From a bacterium (GTDB lineage Bacteria > Planctomycetota > UBA8108 > UBA1146), in assembly GCA_029976805.1 (NCBI GenBank), contig JAPOLY010000015.1, forward strand, positions 1 through 41,775: a stretch of DNA of 41,775 nucleotides, read 5' to 3'. The notes below the pieces were generated by a model, which saw nothing but the letters and a program-made list of their open reading frames with translations, was not told where the DNA came from and did not search any database. Position 1 is the first letter of the stretch. Each line of letters starts with the position of its first letter. This document shows positions 8,261 to 17,212 of this stretch, in pieces. A program made the position numbers and the translations under genes.

Positions 8261-9136
8261 TCAGTTCGCTTCAGATAACCGGTTTTCAAGAGACATGATC
8301 CAGCGGCTCGCCACGTCCAATCCGGTGACATTCTCGATCCCCCCCAAACCGGGAGACCCGTTGATTTCCAGAATCATGGGGCCAGCCGGGCCCGGCAACA
8401 GATCGACCCCGGAACATTGAAGGCCCAAAGCAGCCGTTGCCTGAACCGCCAGCTCACCCAGTTCAGGTGTGACCTCTTCCACACGGGCGCTGCCTCCGCG
8501 AGCGAGATTGGATCTGAAATCTCCAGTCGGTGCTTTCCGCCTCATGGCTGCCACCACTTCACCATCGACCACGATGACCCGGATGTCTTCACCCGCGCAG
8601 GGAATGTACTGTTGAATTAAAAACTCCCGCGATTGGAAAAGAACGCTCTGCATCATCGAAACGGCTCCCGCAGTACTCTCTGCGAGAATCGTCCCTTGTC
8701 CCTGGGATCCATGCAGTGGCTTGATCACCACAGGCACTCCCCCGACCCGATCCACAGCAGCTTCCAATTGATCGAGATCACGTACCAACTCTGTTTCAGG
8801 CGTCGGTAAACCCGCCGAGTTCAGAACTCTCAGGGTTTCAAACTTGTCACGGGCGAGTTCGAGTGCGGAAACAGAATCAAGAAGGGTCATCCCGAGGGAC
8901 TCCAGTGTTTTCCCCACTGCGACCGCAAGTCCGGGCAACTGGGTTCCCAATCTCAAGATTGCCGCATCCAAAGGGGGTAACGGTTCTCCAGAATGGAGAA
9001 GCGCAGGATCTCCTGTCGAAACAGAAAAATTGAGCAACGACAGCAGGTGCACCTCGTGCCCACGCTTTCGCCCTGCCTCCCAAATCCGCTGGGAAGATGT
9101 CAGTTCAGGATTGATGGTGACGACGCCGATACGCAC
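8261..9136 (-). CDS. rimK: RimK-like ATP-grasp ligase
   Basis: A 291-residue ATP-grasp protein of the RimK family, enzymes that use ATP to join amino acids such as glutamate to a carboxyl group of a protein or small peptide. Seen are the N-terminal pre-ATP-grasp domain, the conserved DKFETLRVL stretch (96-105), the phosphate-binding loop KPLHGSQGQG (139-148), the QQYIPCAGEDIRVIVV strand, and the metal-binding EINGSPGL near residue 262. The start is GTG, 4 bases after AAGGGG. The substrate (ribosomal protein S6 in Escherichia coli) cannot be assumed here. It sits 15 bases upstream of polX, with no obvious functional link. Confidence 0.9.
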   Translation of the reverse strand: MRIGVVTINPELTSSQRIWEAGRKRGHEVHLLSLLNFSVSTGDPALLHSGEPLPPLDAAILRLGTQLPGLAVAVGKTLESLGMTLLDSVSALELARDKFETLRVLNSAGLPTPETELVRDLDQLEAAVDRVGGVPVVIKPLHGSQGQGTILAESTAGAVSMMQSVLFQSREFLIQQYIPCAGEDIRVIVVDGEVVAAMRRKAPTGDFRSNLARGGSARVEEVTPELGELAVQATAALGLQCSGVDLLPGPAGPMILEINGSPGLGGIENVTGLDVASRWIMSLENRLSEAN

Positions 9137-9245
9137 GGGGCCCCTTTCTTTTCCGCAAGAAAGGATGACACTCTGCGGATGGGGTCAACGCAAGTCCGGA
9201 GGTGGGATCTGCGGAGAATCGAAGTCCAATTAGCAGGAGGGCTGC

Positions 9246-9821
9246 CTAGGGCATCGCCCCTTCGAGCACTGAATCAAAAGCGCTGGTCGCCTCTCGGCGC
9301 TCCCCGGTTTCAGGGCTGTAGATATGGAATTCTTTCACAAGGCACCCGTAGGCATGAAGCGTCACTGCAACTTCATCCGAGGAGCAGTTGTCCATGCGAT
9401 GAAGGTCCATTGCAGGTGGATAAACCGTTCCTACGGACCCTGCGGTACCGATGAAGGTCTCCACCGGAACGAGGCATTTCTGTCCCTCCTCTGTGGAAGG
9501 TGCGTAATTGGTGAATCGCATGCGCCCGCGAAGAACGCCAATCACACCCCAGGAAGGATGGTCATGAATCGGTGTTCCCTGTCCCGGTTTCCAAACCAGG
9601 GCCAGGAGTGAGAAACGATCCTCGGCATCGGCATGCAAAAGGTGACGCGTGTATTTCTGGGAACTCTCGCCAAACTGCCCCAGAAAATCGTCGGACACAC
9701 CTGCACAGTAGTCCTCCACCACGCGAACCAGTCCGTTCAGACGGCGGCGCTCATTCTTTTCAGTGACAATCGTTTCTTCAAAAGCTCCGATGAGATCGGG
9801 CAATTCGCTGATCGGTGGCAC
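9246..9821 (-). CDS. Cysteine dioxygenase-family thiol dioxygenase (cupin)
   Basis: A 191-residue protein of the type I cysteine dioxygenase family, which oxidises small thiols to sulfinic acids with non-heme Fe(II). The cupin motif PGQGTPIHDHPSWGVIG gives the first two iron histidines, and the third lies in DLHRMDN. RYTRHLLH-like and FSLLALVW strands precede the motif, as is usual. Bacterial members of this size include both cysteine and 3-mercaptopropionate dioxygenases, so the substrate is open. The start is GTG with a GGGGAG upstream. The gap of 109 bases to the rimK-like start and the divergent gene at 10011 suggest an independent promoter. Confidence 0.88.
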   Translation of the reverse strand: MPPISELPDLIGAFEETIVTEKNERRRLNGLVRVVEDYCAGVSDDFLGQFGESSQKYTRHLLHADAEDRFSLLALVWKPGQGTPIHDHPSWGVIGVLRGRMRFTNYAPSTEEGQKCLVPVETFIGTAGSVGTVYPPAMDLHRMDNCSSDEVAVTLHAYGCLVKEFHIYSPETGERREATSAFDSVLEGAMP

Positions 9822-10010
9822 GGGCTCCCCTTTTCAAGTCGCTGGAATCAGACCGGGATCGGTCTTTCCAAAATACGCTCATTCCTGATTTTATCGACTG
9901 GATGGAGGGGCGGCAATGCTCTCAGATGAGTCCCAGGGCCGATCAGGGGGAATTTTCTCCCACCTTGTGGTCAAATCGCACCAGAGAATGACAGGAAGGA
10001 AGAAGGATCG

Positions 10011-10433
10011 ATGACGTACGAAATCAACCTTCCCGTCCGATTTGATGACGTCGACGCAGCAGGGGTCGTCTACTACCCCCGAATCCTCGACAAATGCCAC
10101 CAGGCATTCGAAGCCATCTTCTCTGAACGCGGAGAAACTCCCTATCACACCCTGTTCAAGGAACGGAAGATCGGCTTCCCCAGTCGCAGCCTCGAGGTCG
10201 AATTCCTGGCTCCTGTTGAATACACCGATTCCCTCACCCTGAGGGTGTCGACCACCCAAATCTCGGCACGCTCAGTCCACTTCAAATTTGAAGGTTTTCA
10301 GGGAAGCAAATGCTGCTTCATTGCCAAGGTCGGCAAGGTCTGTTGTAAGCCCCAGACAGATGGCAAATTTGAAGCGGTGGAGATTCCCGAAGACATTCGC
10401 CACTTGTTGAACGGACTGGGAGAATCCAGTTGA
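10011..10433 (+). CDS. Hotdog-fold acyl-CoA thioesterase (4-hydroxybenzoyl-CoA thioesterase/YbgC type)
   Basis: A 140-residue hotdog protein. The N-terminal FDDVDAAGVVYYPRILDKCHQAFEAIF matches the 4HBT/YbgC pattern, in which the Asp of D-x-D/N-x-x-G-V-x-Y is catalytic. SRSLEVEFLAPVEYTDSL is the second conserved strand. The ATG follows AAGGA. It should hydrolyse an acyl- or aroyl-CoA; the substrate is unknown. Its stop overlaps the TTG start of queE by four bases (TTGA), so it opens a run of closely packed genes to 14861, although no link to queuosine synthesis is known for the family. Confidence 0.87.
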   Translation: MTYEINLPVRFDDVDAAGVVYYPRILDKCHQAFEAIFSERGETPYHTLFKERKIGFPSRSLEVEFLAPVEYTDSLTLRVSTTQISARSVHFKFEGFQGSKCCFIAKVGKVCCKPQTDGKFEAVEIPEDIRHLLNGLGESS

Positions 10434-11059
10434 GAGTCGTCGAAATCTACCCCTCGATTCAGGGAGAGAGTACGCGCGCTGGAATCCCCTGCGTCTTCAT
10501 TCGCCTTGCGGGCTGTCCCCTCCGCTGTCGCTGGTGTGACACCGTCTACTCTTTCAAGGGTGGCGACGAAATGTCTCTGGAAGAAATTTGTGAGACCACT
10601 GCAACACACGGAATCGGCCTGGTCGAACTCACCGGGGGTGAACCTCTGGCTCAACCGGATGCAGGACCGCTCTTGACGATGCTCTGTGATCGATTCGAAG
10701 AGGTTCTTCTCGAAACCTCCGGAACCTACCCCATCGCAAACCTTGACCCGAGGGTCGGCGTCATCATGGACCTGAAGGCCCCGGGATCCGGCGAGGAAGA
10801 CCGGAATCTGCTGGAAAACCTCGATCACCTGAAGGACGGCGACGAACTCAAATTGGTTCTTGCGGATCGAAACGACTATCTGTGGGCCAAACAACTGGTC
10901 GAGACCCATGAGATACGGGTGCCCATCCTTTTTTCTCCTGTTCATGGAGAACTGGAGGCAGCCCAACTTTCAGAATGGATACTGGAAGATCACCTGAAGG
11001 TGAGACTTCACCTCCAGCAACACAAATTCATTTGGGATCCCCAGGAACGGGGTCGTTGA
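10430..11059 (+). CDS. queE: 7-carboxy-7-deazaguanine synthase QueE
   Basis: A 209-residue radical SAM enzyme that converts 6-carboxy-tetrahydropterin to 7-carboxy-7-deazaguanine, the step after QueD in making preQ0 and queuosine. The cluster-binding motif is Cys29-x3-Cys33-x2-Cys36 (GCPLRCRWCDT), preceded by the family hallmark YPSIQGEST and GIPCVFIRLAG. ELTGGEPL supplies the SAM-binding GGE. The TTG start overlaps the upstream TGA, and an alternative ATG would lose the N-terminal signature. The next gene is queD, so two consecutive pathway steps are together. FolE, which feeds the same pathway from GTP, is at 38919 in this window. Confidence 0.95.
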   Translation: MRVVEIYPSIQGESTRAGIPCVFIRLAGCPLRCRWCDTVYSFKGGDEMSLEEICETTATHGIGLVELTGGEPLAQPDAGPLLTMLCDRFEEVLLETSGTYPIANLDPRVGVIMDLKAPGSGEEDRNLLENLDHLKDGDELKLVLADRNDYLWAKQLVETHEIRVPILFSPVHGELEAAQLSEWILEDHLKVRLHLQQHKFIWDPQERGR

Positions 11060-11102
11060 GACTCGCTGCTCCCCTCCGGATATTGGAAAGGACTGTCGCC
11101 CA

Positions 11103-11486
11103 ATGAGCCACGAGATTGAATTGTTGAGAAAGTTTTCCTTCGACTCAGCACACTCCCTGCCCAACGTTCCCGAGGATCACAAGTGCCATCGATTACATGG
11201 CCACACCTTTCATGTGGAAGTCCGGGTCACCGGCCCCGTTGGGGAAACCACAGGCTGGGTGATGGATTTCGCCGATTTGAAGAAGGTTGTGAATCCTGTG
11301 ATCGACGAACTCGACCACCGTTATCTGAATGAGATCCCGGGATTGGAAAATCCCACCTCCGAACTGATTGCGGTCTGGATCTGGAATCGGATCGAGGGGA
11401 ACCTCCCCGGGCTGAGTTCCGTTACCGTCCATGAAACATGCAACACCGGCTGTACCTACAGGGGACCTGCTGACGAGGAGTCTTGA
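11103..11486 (+). CDS. queD: 6-carboxy-5,6,7,8-tetrahydropterin synthase QueD
   Basis: A 127-residue member of the PTPS/QueD family, which turns dihydroneopterin triphosphate into 6-carboxy-tetrahydropterin for queuosine biosynthesis. The zinc histidines are in FDSAHSL and CHRLHGHTF, the latter also holding the catalytic Cys. VMDFADLK, LDHRYLNE and the late VHET glutamate complete the active site. The ATG lies 43 bases after queE. The stop is two bases before the glmS ATG, so queE, queD and glmS are likely one transcript. Confidence 0.95.
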   Translation: MSHEIELLRKFSFDSAHSLPNVPEDHKCHRLHGHTFHVEVRVTGPVGETTGWVMDFADLKKVVNPVIDELDHRYLNEIPGLENPTSELIAVWIWNRIEGNLPGLSSVTVHETCNTGCTYRGPADEES

Positions 11487-11488
11487 CG

Positions 11489-13312
11489 ATGTGTGGAATC
11501 TTTGGAATCTCATCTCCATCCGATGTGACCCCCACACTTCTGGAAGCTCTGGAGAAACTGGAGTACCGGGGATATGACTCTTGCGGGCTTTCCATCGCCG
11601 GTGAAGACGGTCAGTTGCAAATCCGCAAGGGAGCGGGCCCTGTCCAGAGAGTGGCTTCAGAAGAACGCTTCTCTGAACTCCAGGGACATTGGGGACTCGG
11701 GCATGTCCGTTGGGCCACCCATGGAAGGGTCAGTCGACTCAATGCCCATCCCCTGATCGATTCCTACGGCGATATAGCCATCGTGCACAACGGGATCTTG
11801 CAGGGGTACGAATCGCTTCGATCGGAGTTGGCTTCCGCAGGTCACACCTTCCTTTCAGAAACCGATTCAGAAGTCATCGCCCATCTCATCGAGAAAAATC
11901 TCAAGGATGGCCTGAAAGTCGAAGACGCGATTCTCGAGTGTGCCAGACAGTTGCAGGGTACCTACGCGATCGGAGTGATGACCCGCCAGGAACCGGGTGT
12001 TCTCTACGCACTGCGTAACGAGAGCCCATTGTTGATCGGTGTCGGAGAAGACTTCCACTGTTTCTCATCCGACCCTCTGACTCTGGGTGGACTGACAGAT
12101 CAGGTCATTTGGCTCGAAGACGGCGAGATGGCCCGTATCGATCGCAACAGTTGCCGGCTGCTCTCAATTGCAGACGGCCGTGAAATCAAGCGCGAACCGG
12201 AAACCGTGACCATCTCTGCCCAGGCGGTCGACTTGAATGGGCATCCCGATTTCATGTCCAAGGAGATCGCAGAAAATGGAACGGTGGTCAAAACAGCGCT
12301 CTCCATCGAAGAAGCCAGGATCGACTCCATCGTCGAAGCGATTCTGCAATCGAAGAGAACCGTCCTTACCGGTGTCGGAACCAGCTATTTCGTCGCTTTG
12401 ATGGGTCAATACATGATCAGTGAATTGGCAGACGAATTCACTCCGGCGATGTCCTCTGATGAGCTGCCCCATATGGTACCGCTCAAGGATTCGGACCATG
12501 TACTCGCCATCAGTCAGTCTGGCGAGACCTACGATACGCTAAGGGCTCTTCGCCTTTCGCGGGCACGAGGTGCAAACCTTTCTGCGATCCTGAATGTTGA
12601 ATCCTCATCGATGGCCCGGGAGGTGGATCAGTATCTCAATCAGGGTGCGGGCCCTGAGATCTGTGTTCTTTCAACCAAATCAACGATTTCCCAACTGACA
12701 CTCATGCTGAGAGTTGCCGTGCGACTCGGAGAGCGCAAGGGTGTCCTCAGTGGTCAAACACTCGACGATATCAAAAGCGACATGGCGGCCTTGCCCGCTC
12801 GTCTGGATAGTATCGCCAGTGGCGACCACGGGATGATCCGTGATCTCGCACGCCGTCACAGTGTCATGAGAAACTGGTTTTTCATCGGCCGTGGAATCCA
12901 GCACGGATTGGCTCTGGAAGCCGCACTCAAATTCAAGGAAGTCACCTATTGCCATGCAGAGGGGATGTCGGCTGGAGCCCTTAAACATGGCACCATCTCC
13001 CTGATCGATGATGCGATGCATACCGTCATTTTTCTTCCGGGAACTGAAACCGATGAATTACGTCAACATGCGATCGGTGCAATCGCGGAGATCTCGACCC
13101 GTGGTGGCAAGGTGATCTGCTTCCAGCCCAGTAGTTCCCCTCCTCCGGAGCCACGCCCCGAATTCATTATCGAGAGCCCTTCCGCCGGTCCATGGACCAC
13201 CCCTCTCCTCCAACTGATGCAAGCGCAGCTCTTTGCCTACTACACAGCGAAAGCATTGGGGCGTAATGTCGACAAGCCTCGTGCACTGGCAAAATCGGTC
13301 ACCGTGGGGTAG
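11489..13312 (+). CDS. glmS: Glutamine--fructose-6-phosphate aminotransferase (isomerizing) GlmS
   Basis: A 607-residue enzyme that makes glucosamine 6-phosphate from fructose 6-phosphate and glutamine, the entry to UDP-GlcNAc. The start is the ATG at 11489 because Cys2 of MCGIFG is the N-terminal nucleophile of the glutaminase domain; a TTG two codons earlier would bury it. The glutaminase part (1-240) includes GHVRWATHG and HNGI. Two SIS sugar-binding domains follow (GTSYFVALMG, SQSGETYDT, LSTKSTISQ). The C-terminus DKPRALAKSVTVG is typical of GlmS. No glmS ribozyme is expected or seen in the two-base gap after queD. Confidence 0.97.
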   Translation: MCGIFGISSPSDVTPTLLEALEKLEYRGYDSCGLSIAGEDGQLQIRKGAGPVQRVASEERFSELQGHWGLGHVRWATHGRVSRLNAHPLIDSYGDIAIVHNGILQGYESLRSELASAGHTFLSETDSEVIAHLIEKNLKDGLKVEDAILECARQLQGTYAIGVMTRQEPGVLYALRNESPLLIGVGEDFHCFSSDPLTLGGLTDQVIWLEDGEMARIDRNSCRLLSIADGREIKREPETVTISAQAVDLNGHPDFMSKEIAENGTVVKTALSIEEARIDSIVEAILQSKRTVLTGVGTSYFVALMGQYMISELADEFTPAMSSDELPHMVPLKDSDHVLAISQSGETYDTLRALRLSRARGANLSAILNVESSSMAREVDQYLNQGAGPEICVLSTKSTISQLTLMLRVAVRLGERKGVLSGQTLDDIKSDMAALPARLDSIASGDHGMIRDLARRHSVMRNWFFIGRGIQHGLALEAALKFKEVTYCHAEGMSAGALKHGTISLIDDAMHTVIFLPGTETDELRQHAIGAIAEISTRGGKVICFQPSSSPPPEPRPEFIIESPSAGPWTTPLLQLMQAQLFAYYTAKALGRNVDKPRALAKSVTVG

Positions 13313-13351
13313 GTTGGCCACGCTTTACAACCGTTGACCACAGGAGTTCTT

Positions 13352-14014
13352 TTGTTCCTGCATCGCCTCTTCCCATTATGGACTCTGGTCCTTCTCATCA
13401 CAGTCACAGGCTGCGGATCCCTGAACCTGAGGCTCCACGTTGATGAAGAAGTTCAACGCGCCGCAGAAATGCTGACCGGCTGTTTCGACAGCAAGGATCA
13501 GGCTATCTCAGATCCTGAAAACTATTTTCAAATCCGAATGATCCTGGTGCCGATTTGGCCAGAAGAAAAACTCGGACACTGGATGTACGTGGAGCAAGCC
13601 TCCTTCGAATCTCTGGAGCGGCCCTATCGGCAACGGATTCAACACGTCTACCGTGATGGAAATTCGCAGATTCGCAGCGATGTCTATCTGCTTCCGGGCA
13701 ATCCTCTGGAGTACACCGGAGGTTGGAAAAACCCTGAAGTGACGTTTGCAGATCTGTCGCCACGGGACCTGACCTTGAGGGAAGGGTGCTCCGTTCTTCT
13801 GAAACCCGATGGAGCGGGGTTCGTCGGTTCTACCGTCGGCAAAGAGTGCCAGAGTTCACTGGGAGGGGCAGAGTACGCAACCAGCGAAGTGGCACTGATC
13901 GACGGTTTGCTCATCAGCTGGGATCGAGGCTGGAACAGTTCTGGCGAGCAGGTCTGGGGTGCAACAGCCGGAGGTTACCGTTTTGTTTACCGCGGACTGA
14001 AACCAACGGAGTGA
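13352..14014 (+). CDS. CpcT/CpeT-like lipoprotein
   Basis: A 220-residue lipoprotein with similarity to the CpcT/CpeT family, phycobilin lyases of cyanobacteria and phages, which also has many members in non-phototrophs. The TTG at 13352 is chosen because AGGAG (13342-13346) stands 5 bases before it; an upstream TTG at 13334 lacks such a site. The signal ends in VTGC with Cys21. Family features are LTGCFDSKDQA, a Y-F-Q-I-R segment, GHWMYVEQAS, RPYRQRIQHVYR and a closing GGYRFVYRG. It is exported, so it cannot act on a cytosolic phycobiliprotein, and nothing here suggests photosynthesis. The role is unknown. It lies 39 bases after glmS and 4 bases before the PhzF-like gene. Confidence 0.8.
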   Translation: MFLHRLFPLWTLVLLITVTGCGSLNLRLHVDEEVQRAAEMLTGCFDSKDQAISDPENYFQIRMILVPIWPEEKLGHWMYVEQASFESLERPYRQRIQHVYRDGNSQIRSDVYLLPGNPLEYTGGWKNPEVTFADLSPRDLTLREGCSVLLKPDGAGFVGSTVGKECQSSLGGAEYATSEVALIDGLLISWDRGWNSSGEQVWGATAGGYRFVYRGLKPTE

Positions 14015-14018
14015 AACC

Positions 14019-14861
14019 ATGAATGATTCGACATTACCCTTTGATCAGGTAGATGTTTTTGGCAGCAGCCCCTATCTGGGTAACCCCCTCGCCGTCGTTC
14101 ACGATGCCACAGGTTTCTCCACTGAGGAGATGGCCCGATTTGCCCGCTGGACCAATCTCTCGGAAACCACTTTTCTTTTGCCCCCCACCGATCCTGAAGC
14201 GGACTACCAAGTTCGAATCTTCACCCCTGAGGGAGAGTTGCCCTTCGCCGGTCACCCCACTCTGGGCAGCGCCTGGGCATGGCTGAATCGGGGCGGTGAG
14301 CCACGACAAGGTTCGCTGATTATTCAGGAATGTGGCATCGGCAAGGTTCGTATCAGGAAGCGGGATCAAGGACTCGCTTTTGCAGCCCCGGGATTGCTCA
14401 GGGAAGGACCTGTCGATGACTCCACCCTGCAAACGATTTGCAGCGGGCTATCCATCGACAGAGAAGAGATCGTCGATCACCACTGGGTCGACAATGGACC
14501 AGGATGGGCAGCGGTCCTCCTGAAAGACTCGGAACGGGTTCTCTCCATCGATCCTGACTTCAGTCAGTTGAAAGAGATCAATTTCGGCATCATCGGTCCC
14601 GGTTCTCCCCATCCCGACGCCGACTTTGAAGTACGCGCTTTTGTGGAATCCCTGAGTATCCCCGAGGACCCGGTCACCGGAAGTCTTGCTGCAGGGATCG
14701 CAGTCTGGTTCCAAAAGCGAGGTATGGCCCCCTCCCAATACACCCTTCACCAGGGTACTGCGATTCGATTCAGTGGCTTGATCGAAGTTTTCGAGGAGGA
14801 CGATTCCATCTGGATCGGTGGAACCGTCCACGAATGCATCACCGGTCAAAAACGGATCTGA
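14019..14861 (+). CDS. PhzF-family isomerase/epimerase
   Basis: A 280-residue protein of the PhzF fold (two diaminopimelate epimerase-like halves). Seen are the N-terminal DVFGSSPYLGNPLAVV, the catalytic glutamate in NLSETTFLL, FTPEGELPFAGHPTLGSA, and the C-terminal EDPVTGSLAAG motif. Members isomerise small unsaturated acids; PhzF itself acts in phenazine synthesis, but most bacterial homologues stand alone with unknown substrates, and no phenazine genes are near. It closes the run of genes begun at 10011 and meets the convergent 5'-nucleotidase-like gene after 5 bases. Confidence 0.92.
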   Translation: MNDSTLPFDQVDVFGSSPYLGNPLAVVHDATGFSTEEMARFARWTNLSETTFLLPPTDPEADYQVRIFTPEGELPFAGHPTLGSAWAWLNRGGEPRQGSLIIQECGIGKVRIRKRDQGLAFAAPGLLREGPVDDSTLQTICSGLSIDREEIVDHHWVDNGPGWAAVLLKDSERVLSIDPDFSQLKEINFGIIGPGSPHPDADFEVRAFVESLSIPEDPVTGSLAAGIAVWFQKRGMAPSQYTLHQGTAIRFSGLIEVFEEDDSIWIGGTVHECITGQKRI

Positions 14862-14866
14862 CCGAT

Positions 14867-16369
14867 TTACATCGACTCCAACTCATGGGGCAAATAATCC
14901 ATCGATGATCGGAAGTAGTGCCCCGCGGGATAGAAGAGCAGATTGGTGGCACGACTGGTGTATGCACAGGCATAGTCTTCCAGCTGCCTTCCAAAATGGG
15001 TCAACTCATTGCCTGCGCGGAAGAGACTGCCCCAGTGTTCATTGGTCGCAGTACTCAGCTTCGCCCGCAACTCCTCACGCTGACGGATAAACGCCTTGAG
15101 AGTATCGGTCGCGTTTTTTCGGGCACTGTGACATTCCAGCCGCAGGTTTTTGATGCCCTTCTTCTCTTCTTCGACAACACCTTCAATACTTTGAAGACAC
15201 GCTTCCACGGCCTTCCAATGCATCACTTCCCGCTCTGTGGAAATACGCCTTTCATCCACTTCCCGCAGTTGGCGAACCAGCCCCGGCATCGCCGACTGGA
15301 CCACCATCTCCTCTTCCAATTCGGGAACGACGAGCATCGTTCGCCAGTAGACATTGCGTTTGGATGAGATCAGATCGGCATAGATGTGATCACCGACGTA
15401 GAGGATTTCCGGTCCGGCACAGCCGATCCTCTCCTCGATTTCCGTCAGATTACCACCGAGGAGGATTTTGTCCTCGATGCCGGGTTTGCAGGTTCTGCCA
15501 GAAGAGGTATCGAAGTAGGTTGGCTTGCCGCCCTCTGCGACCACCAGATCGAAGAGGTCGAGCCATTCGGTCCCCCGTTCAGGGTCGCGTCCCAAAACGG
15601 TATTCATCATCGCGTGGGTGTATTCCCACTCACTGTTGGTCAGCAGGAACACTTTCTTGCCACACTCCCGGAGATGAACCAACAGTGCTTCAGTACGGGG
15701 GTCCTGTTGAATGTATTCTTCGGGATTGGCAGTAATCACACTCTTCAGAGAGTTGTCCCTGTGAATGGTGTCAGTGTGCTTACGAATTTTTTCCCAGACA
15801 CTGCGCCTTTCCCCCGCTTCGGCATGATCGACCAGCGCGGTCCAGAGCAGGATTTCCGGACGACTGAAGGCATGATCCACCTGAATAAAACGATCTCCAT
15901 CTGTGACATGGGGAATGATGTCCCGGTCTCCATAGAGATTCCGTTTTTCACTGACGGTCAGTTTCTCTTTTCCGCGGTAAGCACGAAGAACGTGACCATA
16001 GCGATCGGTTTTGAGAATGACCCCCTCATCGATGTCGAGGATCAGCGCTTTCTTGGCAAAGGACAGATCGGGTAGCTCTTCGAGCCACTCCCGGGGAATT
16101 CCCTCATGCTCAACCAGGCGATCCGCCACCAACTTCCCCGCCAGTGCATCCAGCGCCTCACAATTGTAAACCGCCAGGGTGTGGTCGAAGTCGAATCCGA
16201 CTGCTTCGATCTGTCCAAAACGCATCGTCCGGTTGGTGAAGACCGACCGCTGGTGATCGAAAACCGGAGTCCTGATCGCCATGGAGATCATGTCCAGCCA
16301 ATGGGAATCTTTTGCAGTCCCTTGATTCATCACCTGCTCCGGTTCTTTGGAATTATTGGATTTGTTCAT
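14867..16369 (-). CDS. HAD-IG family 5'-nucleotidase
   Basis: A 500-residue protein of the cytosolic purine 5'-nucleotidase family (HAD superfamily, IG type), relatives of eukaryotic NT5C2 and NT5DC proteins. HAD motif I is GFDFDHTLAVY (58-68) with Asp60 nucleophile and Asp62; motif II is in FLLTNSEWEYTHAMM; motif III/IV is in LYVGDHIYADL. The C-terminal 130 residues are helical and probably form the family's cap or extension. The ATG at 16369 follows AAGGAGGG by 7 bases, which rules against an upstream codon at 16396. The likely reaction is dephosphorylation of a purine monophosphate. It follows the isomerase gene by 4 bases in an operon with cca. Confidence 0.9.
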   Translation of the reverse strand: MNKSNNSKEPEQVMNQGTAKDSHWLDMISMAIRTPVFDHQRSVFTNRTMRFGQIEAVGFDFDHTLAVYNCEALDALAGKLVADRLVEHEGIPREWLEELPDLSFAKKALILDIDEGVILKTDRYGHVLRAYRGKEKLTVSEKRNLYGDRDIIPHVTDGDRFIQVDHAFSRPEILLWTALVDHAEAGERRSVWEKIRKHTDTIHRDNSLKSVITANPEEYIQQDPRTEALLVHLRECGKKVFLLTNSEWEYTHAMMNTVLGRDPERGTEWLDLFDLVVAEGGKPTYFDTSSGRTCKPGIEDKILLGGNLTEIEERIGCAGPEILYVGDHIYADLISSKRNVYWRTMLVVPELEEEMVVQSAMPGLVRQLREVDERRISTEREVMHWKAVEACLQSIEGVVEEEKKGIKNLRLECHSARKNATDTLKAFIRQREELRAKLSTATNEHWGSLFRAGNELTHFGRQLEDYACAYTSRATNLLFYPAGHYFRSSMDYLPHELESM

Positions 16370-16373
16370 GGGC

Positions 16374-17210
16374 TCACCCTCCTTGAAGGCCTTCAAGGTA
16401 ACGCTTCGATTGCTCCACCAGTTCCGGTGCCCGATGTGAATCCCGTGACAATTCGACCAGCAGTTGGCCCTGATACCCGGAATCGGTCAATGCACCTATG
16501 AGAGCGGGCAGATCCAACTCCCCCTCACCGAGGGGAAGATGTTCATGTTTGCGATCTTTACAGTCATCGACATGAACATGGATCACTTCACCGAGAACTG
16601 ACTTCAGACTACCGAGTGGATCATGGAACTCGGTCACCCCCAGATGTCCGAGATCCACCGTCAATCCCAGTGCAGAATGATCGATCTGTTGACGAAAAGC
16701 TTTCCAGTCTTCAAGGCTTTCGATCCACATTCCCGGTTCCGGTTCAAATCCGATGATGATGCCCTTCGATTCCGCATGATCGAGAACCGGTAACAGTGCT
16801 TTGATCAGGGTTTCCGTGACTTCGTCCGCTGATCGTGTGGGGTCGTCGTTGCCGCCACTCCACACGCTGACAACAGGAGCGCCCAACGCAACCGCAATAT
16901 CGATCGCTCGGATATAGAAGGACTGTCGATTTTTTCGCCCATCTTCTGTAGCGCTGGCCAAGGTGGGCCAATGCTTTTTTCGGGGATCGAGAAGATACCT
17001 TCCCCCCGTTTCGATACTGGGCAGAAGCTGGTGCTCCTCGAGTTTTTTTCGCAGGGCTTCAAGATCTGCAGCGGAGGAATTCCATGGATCCAGATGAGCA
17101 GGACCCAGGGTGATACCCAAAGCGGAATATCCCGATGAAGAAAGCAGCTCCATCGCCTGATCGATGGAGTGATCGAGCAATCCGTGGCTGACAAACCCGG
17201 GCTTCCACAT
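16374..17210 (-). CDS. Sugar phosphate isomerase/epimerase (AP endonuclease 2-like TIM barrel)
   Basis: A 278-residue TIM-barrel protein of the xylose isomerase-like family. Metal-site landmarks are GFEPEPG (a Glu ligand), TVDLGHLGVTEFH (Asp and His), HVHVDDCKD and LVELSRDSH near the end. The start is the ATG at 17210, immediately after the cca stop and preceded by GGGGAGG. Family members interconvert sugars, inosose or hydroxypyruvate; the substrate cannot be told. It lies between cca and the nucleotidase, with gaps of 2 and 4 bases, so all three are likely co-transcribed. Confidence 0.87.
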   Translation of the reverse strand: MWKPGFVSHGLLDHSIDQAMELLSSSGYSALGITLGPAHLDPWNSSAADLEALRKKLEEHQLLPSIETGGRYLLDPRKKHWPTLASATEDGRKNRQSFYIRAIDIAVALGAPVVSVWSGGNDDPTRSADEVTETLIKALLPVLDHAESKGIIIGFEPEPGMWIESLEDWKAFRQQIDHSALGLTVDLGHLGVTEFHDPLGSLKSVLGEVIHVHVDDCKDRKHEHLPLGEGELDLPALIGALTDSGYQGQLLVELSRDSHRAPELVEQSKRYLEGLQGG

Positions 17211-17212
17211 GC

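Noticed and set aside
11484-11488. glmS ribozyme upstream of glmS
   Set aside because: Only two bases separate queD from the glmS start, leaving no room for the ribozyme.
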